Source of the DNA: Streptomyces goshikiensis
Lineage (GTDB): Bacteria; Actinomycetota; Actinomycetes; Streptomycetales; Streptomycetaceae
Assembly (NCBI RefSeq): GCF_014650555.1
Contig: NZ_BMVE01000006.1
Coordinates: 248,001-312,000, forward strand
Direction: 5' to 3'
DNA length: 64,000 bases
Shown: piece by piece, positions 1-9,615 of the stretch
How positions within the stretch are numbered: the stretch's first letter is position 1
Layout: the number at the start of each line of letters is the position of its first letter
Notes under the pieces: model-generated
The model's database searches: none
What the model was told of the DNA's origin: nothing
Seen by the model: only the letters and a program-made list of their open reading frames with translations
Made by a program: the position numbers and the translations under genes

Positions 1-1
1 C

Positions 2-1189
2 GACGCGGTGGTGTGGGTGGTGGACCCGGAGAAGTACGCGGACGCGGTGCTGCACGAGCGGTACCTGCGGCCGCTGGCCGGGCACGCCGAGGTGACGTTC
101 GTCGTGCTCAACCAGGTGGACCGGCTGCCCGGCGAGTCCGCCGACCTCGTCCTGGACGACCTGCGGCGGCTGCTGGACGACGACGGCATCGCGCTCGGCG
201 AGCACGGCGAGCCGGGAGCCACCGTCCTCGGGGTCTCCGCCCTGACGGGTGAGGGCGTCGGGGAACTGCGCGAACTCCTCGGACAGTTCACCCAGGAGAA
301 GGGCGCCGCGACCCGGCGGATCTCGGCGGACGTGGACCGGGCCGCCGTGCGCCTCCACCCCCTGTACGTGGCCGACGGGCACCCGGGGCCCGAGATCGGC
401 GAGGTCACGCGCGCCGAGTTCGAGGACCGGCTCGCGGAGGCGGTCGGGGCGTACGCGGCGGGCCTCGCCGCCGAGCGCGCCTGGCGCCGCAACGCCGGGA
501 GGGCGTGCGGGACGCCGTGGCTGCGGCTGTGGCGCTGGTACGAGAGCAGGCGCGCCCCGCGCTCACTGGCCGGGCTCGCCTCCCTCGCGGCCATGGGGCG
601 CACCTCCGCGCCCTTCGAGGCACCGGCCGAGGAGGAGGTGACCGCGCGCCAGCGCGTCGAGCAGGCGGTACGGACCGTCGCCGAGGAAGCGGCGACCGGG
701 CTGCCCGACCCCTGGGCGCAGGCGGTGCGGGAGACCGCGGTGCGGGGCGGCGAACGGCTCCCGGAGGCGCTGGACGAGATCGCGGTGACGCTGGGCGCGG
801 CCGTCGCGGTGCCGGGCGCGAAGCCCCCGCGGCCCACGTGGTGGCCGGCGGCGGTGCTGGCACAGGCGGCCATGACCCTGCTCCAGGTCTACGGGGGGCT
901 GTGGCTGGTCGGCCAGATCGCCGGGGTCCTGGAACCGCGCCTGCTGCCGCCGGTGCTGCTGATGGTCGCGGGCATCGTCGGCGGGCCGCTGGTCGAGTGG
1001 GCCTGCTCCCTCGCGGCCCGGGGCCCGGCGCGGCGCTACGGCCAGGACGCGGAGCGGCGACTGCGGCAGGCCGCGGCCGGCTGCGGCCGGGCCCGGGTGC
1101 TGGAGCCGGTGGCGGCGGAGCTGCTGCGCTACCGGGAGGTGCGCGAGCAGTACGCGACGGTGGCGAAGTTGTCCACAACCCGCCAGTAG
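2..1189 (+). CDS. Dynamin-like GTPase, C-terminal part (5' end outside window)
   Basis: The reading frame is open from the first bases, so the N-terminus with the P-loop lies upstream. Visible are the segment before G4 (VVWVVDPEKYADA), the G4-like NQVD motif in VVLNQVDRL and a G5-like SAL. The C-terminal third has two or three hydrophobic segments (about codons 285-345) that probably anchor it to the membrane. This resembles the membrane-associated dynamin/YfjP-like GTPases of actinomycetes, which often lie next to ssb-like genes and occur as pairs; a partner may lie upstream. Its exact role cannot be told from this half. The stop is about 100 bp before ssbB on the same strand. Confidence 0.8.
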   Translation, partial: DAVVWVVDPEKYADAVLHERYLRPLAGHAEVTFVVLNQVDRLPGESADLVLDDLRRLLDDDGIALGEHGEPGATVLGVSALTGEGVGELRELLGQFTQEKGAATRRISADVDRAAVRLHPLYVADGHPGPEIGEVTRAEFEDRLAEAVGAYAAGLAAERAWRRNAGRACGTPWLRLWRWYESRRAPRSLAGLASLAAMGRTSAPFEAPAEEEVTARQRVEQAVRTVAEEAATGLPDPWAQAVRETAVRGGERLPEALDEIAVTLGAAVAVPGAKPPRPTWWPAAVLAQAAMTLLQVYGGLWLVGQIAGVLEPRLLPPVLLMVAGIVGGPLVEWACSLAARGPARRYGQDAERRLRQAAAGCGRARVLEPVAAELLRYREVREQYATVAKLSTTRQ

Positions 1190-1289
1190 TCCACAGGCCG
1201 GAGCGCGGACCGGGGGGCCGGGCCACGATGGGCGTACCCCGTGCGGATGGACCGTACGGGTGCGGGACGCAAGGGGAGGGGTGGCCGGT

Positions 1290-1697
1290 ATGCACGACAC
1301 CCGGGTGACGCTGGTGGGCCATGTGGCCACGCAGATCGACTTCAAGGAGACGCCGAGCGGTCCGTCGGCGAGGTTCCGGTTCGCGGTGACACCGCGGTAC
1401 TTCGACCGCAAGAGCCAGGCCTGGGCGGACGCGCCCACCAGCTTCTACACGGTGTGGGCCCACCGCACGCTGGCGGTGAACCTGGCCGGATCCGTATCGG
1501 TCGGCGAACCGCTCGTGGTGCACGGCAGGCTGCGGGTCCGGGAGGGCCCGCCCGACGCGGAGGGCAACCGCTGGTTCTCGGCCGACATCGACGCGATCGC
1601 CATCGGACACGACCTCAGCCGTGGTACGGCGGCCTTCCGCCGGGTCGTCCGGACGGACACCCCGCTGATGGCCACTCAGAAGGCGGCGGTGGTCTGA
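1290..1697 (+). CDS. ssbB: Single-stranded DNA-binding protein, SsbB-type paralogue
   Basis: About 135 residues forming one OB-fold: TRVTLVGHVATQIDFKET, then RFRFAVTPRYFD, FYTVWAHRTLAVNLAGS and a VHGRLRVRE strand. It lacks the acidic, phenylalanine-ended tail by which canonical SsbA recruits repair proteins; it ends in LMATQKAAVV. Tail-less second SSBs in Streptomyces are SsbB, implicated in chromosome segregation during sporulation rather than replication (family knowledge). ATG 1290 is chosen because AAGGGGAGGG lies about 8 nt upstream; an in-frame GTG at 1260 lacks such a site. Confidence 0.9.
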   Translation: MHDTRVTLVGHVATQIDFKETPSGPSARFRFAVTPRYFDRKSQAWADAPTSFYTVWAHRTLAVNLAGSVSVGEPLVVHGRLRVREGPPDAEGNRWFSADIDAIAIGHDLSRGTAAFRRVVRTDTPLMATQKAAVV

Positions 1698-1765
1698 GTG
1701 TTCGAGGCGGTTAGGATTCCCCGGTACTCACGGGCACCTGGGTCTTTGGCCCGAAGGGGAAGACT

Positions 1766-3142
1766 GTGTCGATTGCCGTTCCCGCATCCTCCGTACCCTC
1801 CGCATCCGCCGCGTGCCGCGCGCCCTCAACCGACGCGTCTGGCAAGGCTGTTCCGGATACTCCTGTCGTGTCTGCTCCCGTCGGGGCCCTGGGCGCGGCT
1901 TCCGCTTCCGCTCCCGGGCCGGTCCGGGGCTCCGCGCGGCGTCCGCTGGCGGTGGCGCTGCTCACCGCCGCCCTCGCCGCCGCTCCGGCGGCCCAGGCCG
2001 TCGCGGACGCCGCTCCGGCGGGCCGGGCGCCGGAGGGTGCGAGAGCCGTGCTGGACGGGCTGAAGACGTACGGCCAGGCCGTCGTGCGCACCAAGGACGG
2101 GGCCGTGAGACAGATCCCGGCCGGGCTGTACGAGATGCGGGTCGACGGCGGGGGCATGCTCCAGACGTACGGGGTCGGCGCCGCGGGATACGCGCAGCCC
2201 CAGGCCCGCTACACGGAGAGCGGGTGGGGTTCGAGCCCGCTCGCGGAGAACGGCGACGCCGGCCGGATCCGCTGGGTCCTGGAGCACTCCTACCCGCAGC
2301 TGAACGACCTGGCGGGCCTCGCTAAAGCCGCCGGAGCCGGGGCGCTCACCGCGGAGAGCGCGGCCGCCGGAACGCAGGTGGCCATCTGGCGGCTCGCGGA
2401 AGGGGCCCAGGTCGAGGCCTCGGACCCGGCGGCGGAGAAGCTGGCCGACTACCTCCAGCACGCCGCCGGGCGGCTGCCGGAGCCGCCGGCCTCACTGGGG
2501 CTGGAGCCGGGCGAGGTCTCGGGCGAGGTGTCGGGACCGGTCGGCAGCAGACTCGGCCCGGTCACGGTGCGGACGGGCGCGCAGAGCGTGAGCGTCACCC
2601 CGGACGCGGCGGCCACCGCCATGGGGGTGCGCGTGGTCGACGCCGAGGGGCGGCCGCTGACCACCGCCGGGAACGGCACCCGGCTGTACTTCGAGGTCCC
2701 GGTGGGCACGCCCGACGGCTCCGCCTCCGTCACCGTCCAGGGCTCCACCAAGGTGCCCGTCGGCCGGGTCTTCACCAGCGGGATCCCCGCCCAGGCGCAG
2801 ATCGTGGCCGGCTCCAGCGAGTCGGCGACGACCGTCACCGCGAAGGCGATGTGGCCGAAGCAGCGGACCGCCGGCCCGGCCGGGGGGACCGGCGGGGAGA
2901 CCGCGACGATGGGCGAGCTGTCCGCGCCCGTGCCGGTGGCGCCCGCCGCGGCCGGCGCGGGGGTGACGGCCGGGGCGGCCGCGGAGGAGACCCCGGACGG
3001 GGAGCGGCTCGCCGTCAGCGGCAGCTCCGCGGCCACGCCGGTCATCGCCTCGCTCGCCGTGGGGCTGGTCGTGCTGGGCGGGATGGTCGTCCTGCTGCTG
3101 CGCAAGCGGCCGCTGGAGGACGAGGAGGGCGGAGAGGCCTGA
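1766..3142 (+). CDS. TQXA (thioester-domain) surface protein lacking the thioester cysteine
   Basis: 458 residues. The first 58 residues are an unusual Ser/Ala/Pro-rich leader, followed by a signal-peptide-like core (RRPLAVALLTAAL, ending AQAVADAA). A thioester domain follows: LKTYGQAV, then the TYxxx site (residues 134-138), WGSSPLAENGDAGRIRWVLEHSYP and the TQVAIW motif with Gln204. In family members a Cys of a TYCID motif bonds to this Gln. Here the site reads TYGVG and residue 136 is glycine (GGG at 2171), so no thioester can form. An Ig-like region follows. The tail has LAVSG at about 415, close to the LAXTG signal of class E sortases, then a membrane helix and RKR plus an acidic end. GTG 1766 follows GAAGGGGAAG. 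Confidence 0.85.
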   Translation: MSIAVPASSVPSASAACRAPSTDASGKAVPDTPVVSAPVGALGAASASAPGPVRGSARRPLAVALLTAALAAAPAAQAVADAAPAGRAPEGARAVLDGLKTYGQAVVRTKDGAVRQIPAGLYEMRVDGGGMLQTYGVGAAGYAQPQARYTESGWGSSPLAENGDAGRIRWVLEHSYPQLNDLAGLAKAAGAGALTAESAAAGTQVAIWRLAEGAQVEASDPAAEKLADYLQHAAGRLPEPPASLGLEPGEVSGEVSGPVGSRLGPVTVRTGAQSVSVTPDAAATAMGVRVVDAEGRPLTTAGNGTRLYFEVPVGTPDGSASVTVQGSTKVPVGRVFTSGIPAQAQIVAGSSESATTVTAKAMWPKQRTAGPAGGTGGETATMGELSAPVPVAPAAAGAGVTAGAAAEETPDGERLAVSGSSAATPVIASLAVGLVVLGGMVVLLLRKRPLEDEEGGEA

Positions 3143-3239
3143 CCCGGGCCGGGCTGAACCGGGCCGACCTGAACCGGGCGGCTTGACCTGGGTCGACGTG
3201 ACCCGGGCCGGGCTGATCCGGCCGGGCTGACCCGATCGG
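3140..3239 (+). repeat. Degenerate 14-15 bp tandem repeat after the surface-protein gene
   Basis: From the stop codon onward about six and a half units start with TGACC, TGAACC or TGATCC and continue CGGGCCGGGC or similar, with period 14-15 bp. It fills most of the gap to the next gene. It looks like replication-slippage expansion of a GC-rich trailer. It also puts several TGA triplets after the surface-protein stop. No coding potential seen. Confidence 0.7.
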
Positions 3240-3283
3240 CAGCGTGCTGATTCTGCGCCCGCCTCTGCGGGTAGGCGCTGGGA

Positions 3284-4765
3284 ATGGCTGATCAAGAGCT
3301 GAATTGGCAGGGCGCGTTCGCGCGGTGGGACCGGGAGCTGTTCGACGCGGTGGCGCGGCGGCACTGGCCCGGCGCCGACCGGGTGCTGCCGCGCCTCGGG
3401 CGCGCCGCGAACCACGGGGTGCTGTGGGGCGGGGCCGCCGCGGCGATCTCCGTCTTCGGCTCGGCCCGGGCGCGCAAGGCCGCCCTGAGCGGGGCCGCCT
3501 CGCTGGCGCTCGCCTCGGCGACCGTCAACACCCTCGGGAAGTGGTCCGTCCGCAGGCGGCGGCCGCTGCTGGCCGGGGTCCCGGCGGTGCGGCAGCTGAG
3601 GACCCAGCCGCAGACCACCTCGTTCCCGTCGGGGCACTCGGCGTCCGCCTTCGCCTTCGCCGCCGGGCTGGCGCTGCGCTCCCCGGGCTGGGGGGCCGTC
3701 GTGGCGCCGGTTGCGGCCTCGGTGGCGTTCTCCCGCGTGTACACCGGTGTGCACTACCCCTCGGACGTGCTCGCGGGAGCTGCCCTCGGCGTGACGGCGG
3801 GGCTCGTCGTCAACCGGCTCGTGCGGGACGCCGAGGAGGCCCGGGTCGTGCCCGGTGACGAGCGGCGGGCCACCGCGGCGCCGGCCCTGCCCGACGGGGC
3901 CGGGCTGACGGTGGTGGTCAACACCGGGTCGGGCACGGCGAACGACGCGGGACTCGGCGCCCTGCGCGAGCGGCTGCCCAAGGCGGAGCTGATCGAGTGC
4001 GAGGGCCCCGACCTGGCGCGGACGCTGGCCTCGGCGGCCTCCCGGGCCACGGTCCTCGGGATCTGCGGCGGCGACGGCACCGTCAACGCGGCCGCCACCG
4101 CCGCGCTGCGGGCCGGGGTGCCGCTGGCGGTGTTCCCCGGAGGCACCCTCAACCACTTCGCCCTCGACCTCGGCCTCGCGTCCACGGAGGACACCTGCCG
4201 CGCCCTCGCCGCCGGGGAGGCCGTCCACGTCGGCGTGGGCCGCTTCACCCCCGCCCCGGGGGAGGGGGAGCCCGGCTACTTCCTGAACACCTTCAGCATC
4301 GGCGCGTACCCCGAGCTGCTCCGGCACCGGCTGCGGTGGGCGCCGCGCATCGGGGGCGGGCCCGCGGCGCTGCTCGCGGCGTGGCGCGTGATGCGGGCCG
4401 AGCATCCCGTACGGCTGACGCTGGCGGGGCGGCCCCGCTCCGTCTGGCTGCTGTTCGCCGGCAACGGCACGTACCACGGCACCGGCCCCACGCCCCGCCG
4501 TCGCGACGGCCTCGGCGAGGGGCTGCTCGACGTACGCCTCGTCCACGGCGGCGGCCGTCCCGCCCCGCGGCTGCTCGCCGCCGCCTTCACCGGCCCGCTC
4601 TCCCGCTCCCCGGTCCACGCCGCCACCCGGCTGCGCAGCCTGCGGGTGGGCGACATCCCGCCCGGTACGCCCCTCGCCTACGACGGGGAGTACGCGCAGG
4701 CGCCGACCTCCTTCGTGCTGGACAGCCTGCCGGAGTCGCTCGTCGTGTACCGGCCCGAGCACTAG
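3284..4765 (+). CDS. Bifunctional PAP2 phosphatase / diacylglycerol kinase-family protein
   Basis: 493 residues in two enzymatic halves. Residues 1-175 are a PAP2 lipid-phosphate phosphatase with all three signature blocks: KWSVRRRRP (86-94), PSGHSASA (115-122) and SRVYTGVHYPSD (150-161), whose histidines are the catalytic pair. Residues about 205-493 are a diacylglycerol/sphingosine-kinase-like domain with GGDGTVN (around 264), FPGGTLNHFA and a late YDGE motif. Hydrophobic stretches in the PAP2 half suggest membrane association. The fusion implies coupled dephosphorylation and phosphorylation of a lipid; the substrate is unknown. The ATG follows a weak site (GGTAGGCGCTGG). Such fusions are widespread in Streptomyces. 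Confidence 0.9.
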   Translation: MADQELNWQGAFARWDRELFDAVARRHWPGADRVLPRLGRAANHGVLWGGAAAAISVFGSARARKAALSGAASLALASATVNTLGKWSVRRRRPLLAGVPAVRQLRTQPQTTSFPSGHSASAFAFAAGLALRSPGWGAVVAPVAASVAFSRVYTGVHYPSDVLAGAALGVTAGLVVNRLVRDAEEARVVPGDERRATAAPALPDGAGLTVVVNTGSGTANDAGLGALRERLPKAELIECEGPDLARTLASAASRATVLGICGGDGTVNAAATAALRAGVPLAVFPGGTLNHFALDLGLASTEDTCRALAAGEAVHVGVGRFTPAPGEGEPGYFLNTFSIGAYPELLRHRLRWAPRIGGGPAALLAAWRVMRAEHPVRLTLAGRPRSVWLLFAGNGTYHGTGPTPRRRDGLGEGLLDVRLVHGGGRPAPRLLAAAFTGPLSRSPVHAATRLRSLRVGDIPPGTPLAYDGEYAQAPTSFVLDSLPESLVVYRPEH

Positions 4766-4772
4766 ATCAAGA

Positions 4773-4797
4773 CAGAACGTGACGAAGTCGCGTTCTG
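4773..4797. promoter_or_regulatory. 25-bp near-perfect palindrome upstream of a promoter
   Basis: Arms CAGAACG (4773-4779) and CGTTCTG (4791-4797) are exact inverted repeats, with a GAC/GTC inner pair and one mismatch. It starts 8 bp after the kinase-fusion stop and ends just before a -35 element at 4801. It could be an operator for the small downstream gene or a weak terminator of the upstream gene. No T-tract follows, which favours an operator. Confidence 0.55.
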
Positions 4798-4800
4798 CGG

Positions 4801-4830
4801 TCGACCCGGACCCCCGGGCGTCCCTAGAGT
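4801..4830 (+). promoter_or_regulatory. Probable housekeeping-sigma promoter
   Basis: TCGACC (4801-4806) and TAGAGT (4825-4830), spaced 18 bp, match the Streptomyces HrdB pattern TTGACN-N18-TAGRRT. Transcription would start near 4837, almost at the ATG of the short reading frame at 4843. Confidence 0.55.
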
Positions 4831-4842
4831 GAGGGAGGGTAA

Positions 4843-5029
4843 ATGATCATGAAGCTTGTGAAGAGTTAGCTGGGTGCTGTCTGTGAACACGTCCCGGGCC
4901 GCCGTAGCGGTCACCGCGTCCCCCGCGACCCCGTCCGCCGCCGACAGCGGCTGGAACCTCACGGGCGCAGACACCGGCGCAGGCGCGGGCGGCGACAGCG
5001 GCTGGAACCTCGCCGCCCACCACTGCTGA
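4843..5029 (+). pseudogene. Small DSGWN-repeat peptide, apparently frameshifted
   Basis: A strong GAGGGAGGG site (4831-4839) precedes ATG 4843, but that frame encodes only MIMKLVKS before TAG (4867-4869). Skipping one T at 4866/4867 joins it to a second frame running SWVLSVNTSRAAV..., then two copies of DSGWN and a C-terminal HHC, ending at TGA 5029; this would be a 61-residue peptide. Read without a shift, the second frame could start at GTG 4874 or 4883 (51 or 48 aa), but neither has a ribosome site. Possibilities are a real one-base insertion, a sequencing error, a leader peptide coupled to the second frame, or programmed slippage. No known domain. Function unknown. Confidence 0.5.
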
Positions 5030-5182
5030 CCCGCCCGTTCCCCGTTCCCCGGGGCCCCGGCCCGGGTCCCTCCGGCCGGTGCCCTGGTCAGGGGCCCGGG
5101 ATCATACGGGTTTCCCCCGAGGGATGGACGTCAGGCAAGATGGGGTGTATCTGCCCACCATCGATCTGCCGGACGGTTTCTC

Positions 5183-6847
<1,665 letters not shown>

Positions 6848-6865
6848 GGGCTGAGGTCACAGACC

Positions 6866-7336
6866 ATGGCCAGACACCACTACCGGTGCCCCCTTCGCTG
6901 GGCGGACATGGATGCCTTCGGGCACGTCAACAACGTCGTCTTCCTCCGCTATCTGGAGGAGGCGCGGATCGACTTCATGTTCCGCCTGGCGCCGGGGGAG
7001 GGCAGTGAGTCCTTCACGGGCGGTTCCGTCGTGGCCCGCCACGAGATCGACTACAAGCTGCCCCTCGTGCACCGCCACGAGCCGGTGCTCATCGAGTCCT
7101 GGGTGACCCGGATAGGCGCCGCGTCCCTGACCATCCGCTACGAGGTCAAGGACGAGGCGACCGAGGACAGGCCGGAGACGGTCTACGTGCGCGCCGAGAC
7201 CGTCGTCGTGCCGTACAACCTCGCCGAGGGGCGGCCCCGCCGCATCACGGCCGAGGAGCGGCTCTTCCTGCAGGAGTACCTCGACACGCCGCAGACGCAG
7301 AGCTCCAAGGGCTCGGAAGGGCGCCTCGCGGCATGA
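6866..7336 (+). CDS. Hot-dog-fold acyl-CoA thioesterase (4HBT/YbgC-like)
   Basis: 156 residues with the 4HBT signature RWADMDAFGHVNNVVFLRYLEEAR (catalytic Asp in DMDAFGHVN, residues 14-22), expected to hydrolyse acyl-CoA thioesters in the cytoplasm. Substrate not deducible. Its stop overlaps the ATG of the next gene by 4 nt (ATGA at 7333-7336), so the two are translationally coupled. It starts 18 nt after ettA and may be read from the same transcript. Confidence 0.9.
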   Translation: MARHHYRCPLRWADMDAFGHVNNVVFLRYLEEARIDFMFRLAPGEGSESFTGGSVVARHEIDYKLPLVHRHEPVLIESWVTRIGAASLTIRYEVKDEATEDRPETVYVRAETVVVPYNLAEGRPRRITAEERLFLQEYLDTPQTQSSKGSEGRLAA

Positions 7337-8055
7337 CCGAGCAGCTGCACTTCGCCGACTCCGGGGAGGCGGCCGACCTGGCCGCCTTCCTGGGCCGGCT
7401 GGTGCACTACGACCGCGCCGCCGCGGTCCGCCTCCAGGCGGGCGGCGGCGCGCTCGCCGTCTTCGGGCGGCCGCCGTCGTTCGACGTGCTGGCCATCCGC
7501 ACGGTGCGGCTCGCCGCGCCCGTGGGCATGCCGCTGGACCTGACCGTGTCCGCCGGTGAGCTGCTGGAGTCCGTGGACGAGGCCGGCGCGAGCGCCGTCG
7601 TGCCCGGGCCGGTCACCGGCCCGCCCTGGGCCGGGGTGCTGCCGCCGCGCGGCGGCTGGAGCCAGGTGCCGGGGCTGCCCGGTGCCGAGGCCGTCCGCGG
7701 CGCCGTGGCCGCCGCCGTCGCCGAATTCCGGGCCCGTGACGAGGCCCTTCCCCCGCAGCACCGGACCCGGTCCGAGCGCGACCGCATCGGCCGCGAGATC
7801 TGGTCCCGCACGCTGGGGGACACCGAGCTGCCGCTGCGCGCCGTGCACGCCGCGCAGTCCCTGGGCTTCCTGCGGCCGGTCCGCACCCCCGTCGCCTCCG
7901 CGTCTGCCGAGGCGCCGACGGCCGGGGGCCCCGAGCCGCTGGCGCTGCTCGCCTCCGGGGGCTGGCTGCGGCTGCGCACCCCGTACGGCTCCATCGCCAC
8001 CCGCCGCCCGGGCCGGGTCGGCGGCCTGGGCGCCCTCCAGGTCCGGCCGGTCTAG
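7333..8055 (+). CDS. Conserved hypothetical protein coupled to the thioesterase
   Basis: 240 residues without a motif I can name. The N-terminal third (LHFADSGEAADLAAFLGRLVHYDRAAAVRLQAGG) looks helical then strand-like; the rest is Ala/Pro/Arg-rich with no signal peptide or membrane segment. The 4-nt overlap with the thioesterase implies a joint function. Related genes appear beside the same thioesterase in other streptomycetes, as far as I recall. Function unknown. Confidence 0.8.
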   Translation: MTEQLHFADSGEAADLAAFLGRLVHYDRAAAVRLQAGGGALAVFGRPPSFDVLAIRTVRLAAPVGMPLDLTVSAGELLESVDEAGASAVVPGPVTGPPWAGVLPPRGGWSQVPGLPGAEAVRGAVAAAVAEFRARDEALPPQHRTRSERDRIGREIWSRTLGDTELPLRAVHAAQSLGFLRPVRTPVASASAEAPTAGGPEPLALLASGGWLRLRTPYGSIATRRPGRVGGLGALQVRPV

Positions 8056-8128
8056 GTCAGGACCCGGGATTCCGTTTGGGCTTCCGTGTCCGGGGCGGCG
8101 CGGGTCCTCGTACGGGTTCGGGTGCCCC

Positions 8129-8533
8129 TCAGCCGGCCGTGTTGATCATCGAGGCGGCCGCGTACGTGAGGTAGCGCCACAGCTTCGCCTCGTGCTCCGG
8201 CGCCAGCGCCAGCTCGTCCACCGCGACCCGCATGTGCTTCAGCCACGCGTCGTGCGCGGCCGCGTCCACCTGGAACGGCGCGTGCCGCATCCGCAGGCGC
8301 GGGTGGCCCCGGTTCTCGCTGTACGTGGTCGGGCCGCCCCAGTACTGCATCAGGAACAGCGCGAACCGCTCCTCGGCGGGGCCGAGGTCCTCCTCCGGGT
8401 ACATGGGCCGCAGCAGCGGGTCCTCCGCGACACCCTGGTAGAAGCGGTGGACCAGACGGCGGAAGGTGTCCTCGCCGCCCACCAGCTCGTAGAAGGTCTG
8501 CTCCTGAACCGTGCTCCGCGGAATGTCATTCAC
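8129..8533 (-). CDS. glbO: Truncated haemoglobin, group II (GlbO type)
   Basis: 134 residues with the 2-on-2 globin pattern. TyrB10 is in HRFYQGV (Y32), the proximal histidine in RMRHAPF (H84), and the group II tryptophan G8 in AWLKHM (W97). The PMYPEEDL and YWGGPTTYSENRGHP segments are typical of actinobacterial trHbO. It should bind haem and O2; roles in O2 delivery or NO/peroxide detoxification are proposed for the family. The start is GTG 8533 with only a poor ribosome site. It converges with the preceding gene and is divergent from the methyltransferase. Confidence 0.92.
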   Translation of the reverse strand: MNDIPRSTVQEQTFYELVGGEDTFRRLVHRFYQGVAEDPLLRPMYPEEDLGPAEERFALFLMQYWGGPTTYSENRGHPRLRMRHAPFQVDAAAHDAWLKHMRVAVDELALAPEHEAKLWRYLTYAAASMINTAG

Positions 8534-8637
8534 CTGACCATCGTCTCAGACGCCCGGACGGAGGACCCCGGTCCTAGGACTCCCGCCCGAAGCCGCGCGC
8601 GTTCGCACCCCGGGGCCCGGCGCAGGACAGTGGATGC

Positions 8638-9615
8638 ATGGGCGCACACCCCGAGGTACGCGACGTACGGGAAACCGCGCACGCCGCCCAGGTACGGGAG
8701 CTGGACGCCGCCGGGGTCCTGGTCGATCCGGCCTGGCGGGCGGCCTTCGAGGGGGTGCCCCGGCACGCCTTCGTGCCGTACTTCTGGACGGGCCGCGGCG
8801 CCGGACACGAGCGGCTGTGGGGCGAGGACCCGGATCCGGAGCAGCGGGCCCGCTGGCTGCGCGGCGTGTACACGGACACCCCGCTCGCGACCCGGCTCCG
8901 CGACGGCGAGCTGGTCTCCTCCAGCAGCCAGCCCTCCCTGATGGCGAAGATGCTCAACGCCCTGGACGTGCGCGACGGGCACCGCGTGCTGGAGATCGGC
9001 ACCGGCACCGGCTACAACGCCGCGCTCCTGTGCCACCGGCTCGGCGACGACCTCGTCACCACCGTGGACCTGGAGGAGGAGATCACCGAGTCCGCGCGGA
9101 CGCACCTGGCCGCGCTCGGCTACCGGCCCACCGTGGTCACGGGGGACGGGGCGCGCGGCTGCCCCTCCCGCGCCCCCTTCGACCGCATCCTGGTGACCTG
9201 CACGCTGCCCCGGATCCCGCCCGCCTGGCTCGGCCAGTGCCGGCCCGGGGCGCGGGTCCTGGCCCCGCTGTCGACCGGGCTGATCGCGCTCACCGTCCGG
9301 GACGCGGAACTCGCCGAGGGCCGCTTCCTGCACACCTCGGCCTATTTCGTCCCGCTGCGCGGGGCCACGGCGGCGCCGCCGCCCGCCGAGCCCTCGTACG
9401 GGCTGCCGTACGAGCTGGTGGAGAACGAGCGCTTCCAGTTCATGCTGGTGCTGACCGCCGGGGCGCTGCACGCCCGCGAAGCCCTGGACCTCTGGCGCGG
9501 CGAGGGCCGCCCGGCGCGCGAGCGCTTCGGTGTGACGGTCACCCCGGAGGGCCAGTGGTCGTGGCTCGACGATCCCCAGGGGCCCTACGTGTGGCCCCTG
9601 GGGGAGACGGGTTAG
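8638..9615 (+). CDS. SAM-dependent methyltransferase, protein-L-isoaspartate methyltransferase-like
   Basis: 325 residues. The N-terminal half has PRHAFVPYFW and a loop ending in SSSSQPSLMAKMLNAL, like the PCMT family (substrate loop plus PSLMA). Then come SAM motif I VLEIGTGTGYNAALL, motif II VTTVDLEEEI and motif III-like FDRILVTCTLPRIPPAWLGQC. The extended C-terminal third (about 110 residues) exceeds classical PCMT (about 210 aa), so this belongs to the larger actinomycete subgroup whose substrate is often unknown. The stop (TAG 9613-9615) interlocks with the reverse FHA gene's stop (TAA 9614-9612). Confidence 0.85.
   Translation: MGAHPEVRDVRETAHAAQVRELDAAGVLVDPAWRAAFEGVPRHAFVPYFWTGRGAGHERLWGEDPDPEQRARWLRGVYTDTPLATRLRDGELVSSSSQPSLMAKMLNALDVRDGHRVLEIGTGTGYNAALLCHRLGDDLVTTVDLEEEITESARTHLAALGYRPTVVTGDGARGCPSRAPFDRILVTCTLPRIPPAWLGQCRPGARVLAPLSTGLIALTVRDAELAEGRFLHTSAYFVPLRGATAAPPPAEPSYGLPYELVENERFQFMLVLTAGALHAREALDLWRGEGRPARERFGVTVTPEGQWSWLDDPQGPYVWPLGETG

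Noticed and set aside
2492..4762. Reverse open frame of about 750 codons opposite the surface protein and PAP2/kinase fusion
   Set aside because: The translation is Arg/Gly/Pro-rich with no motif, and the forward strand carries recognisable enzymes.
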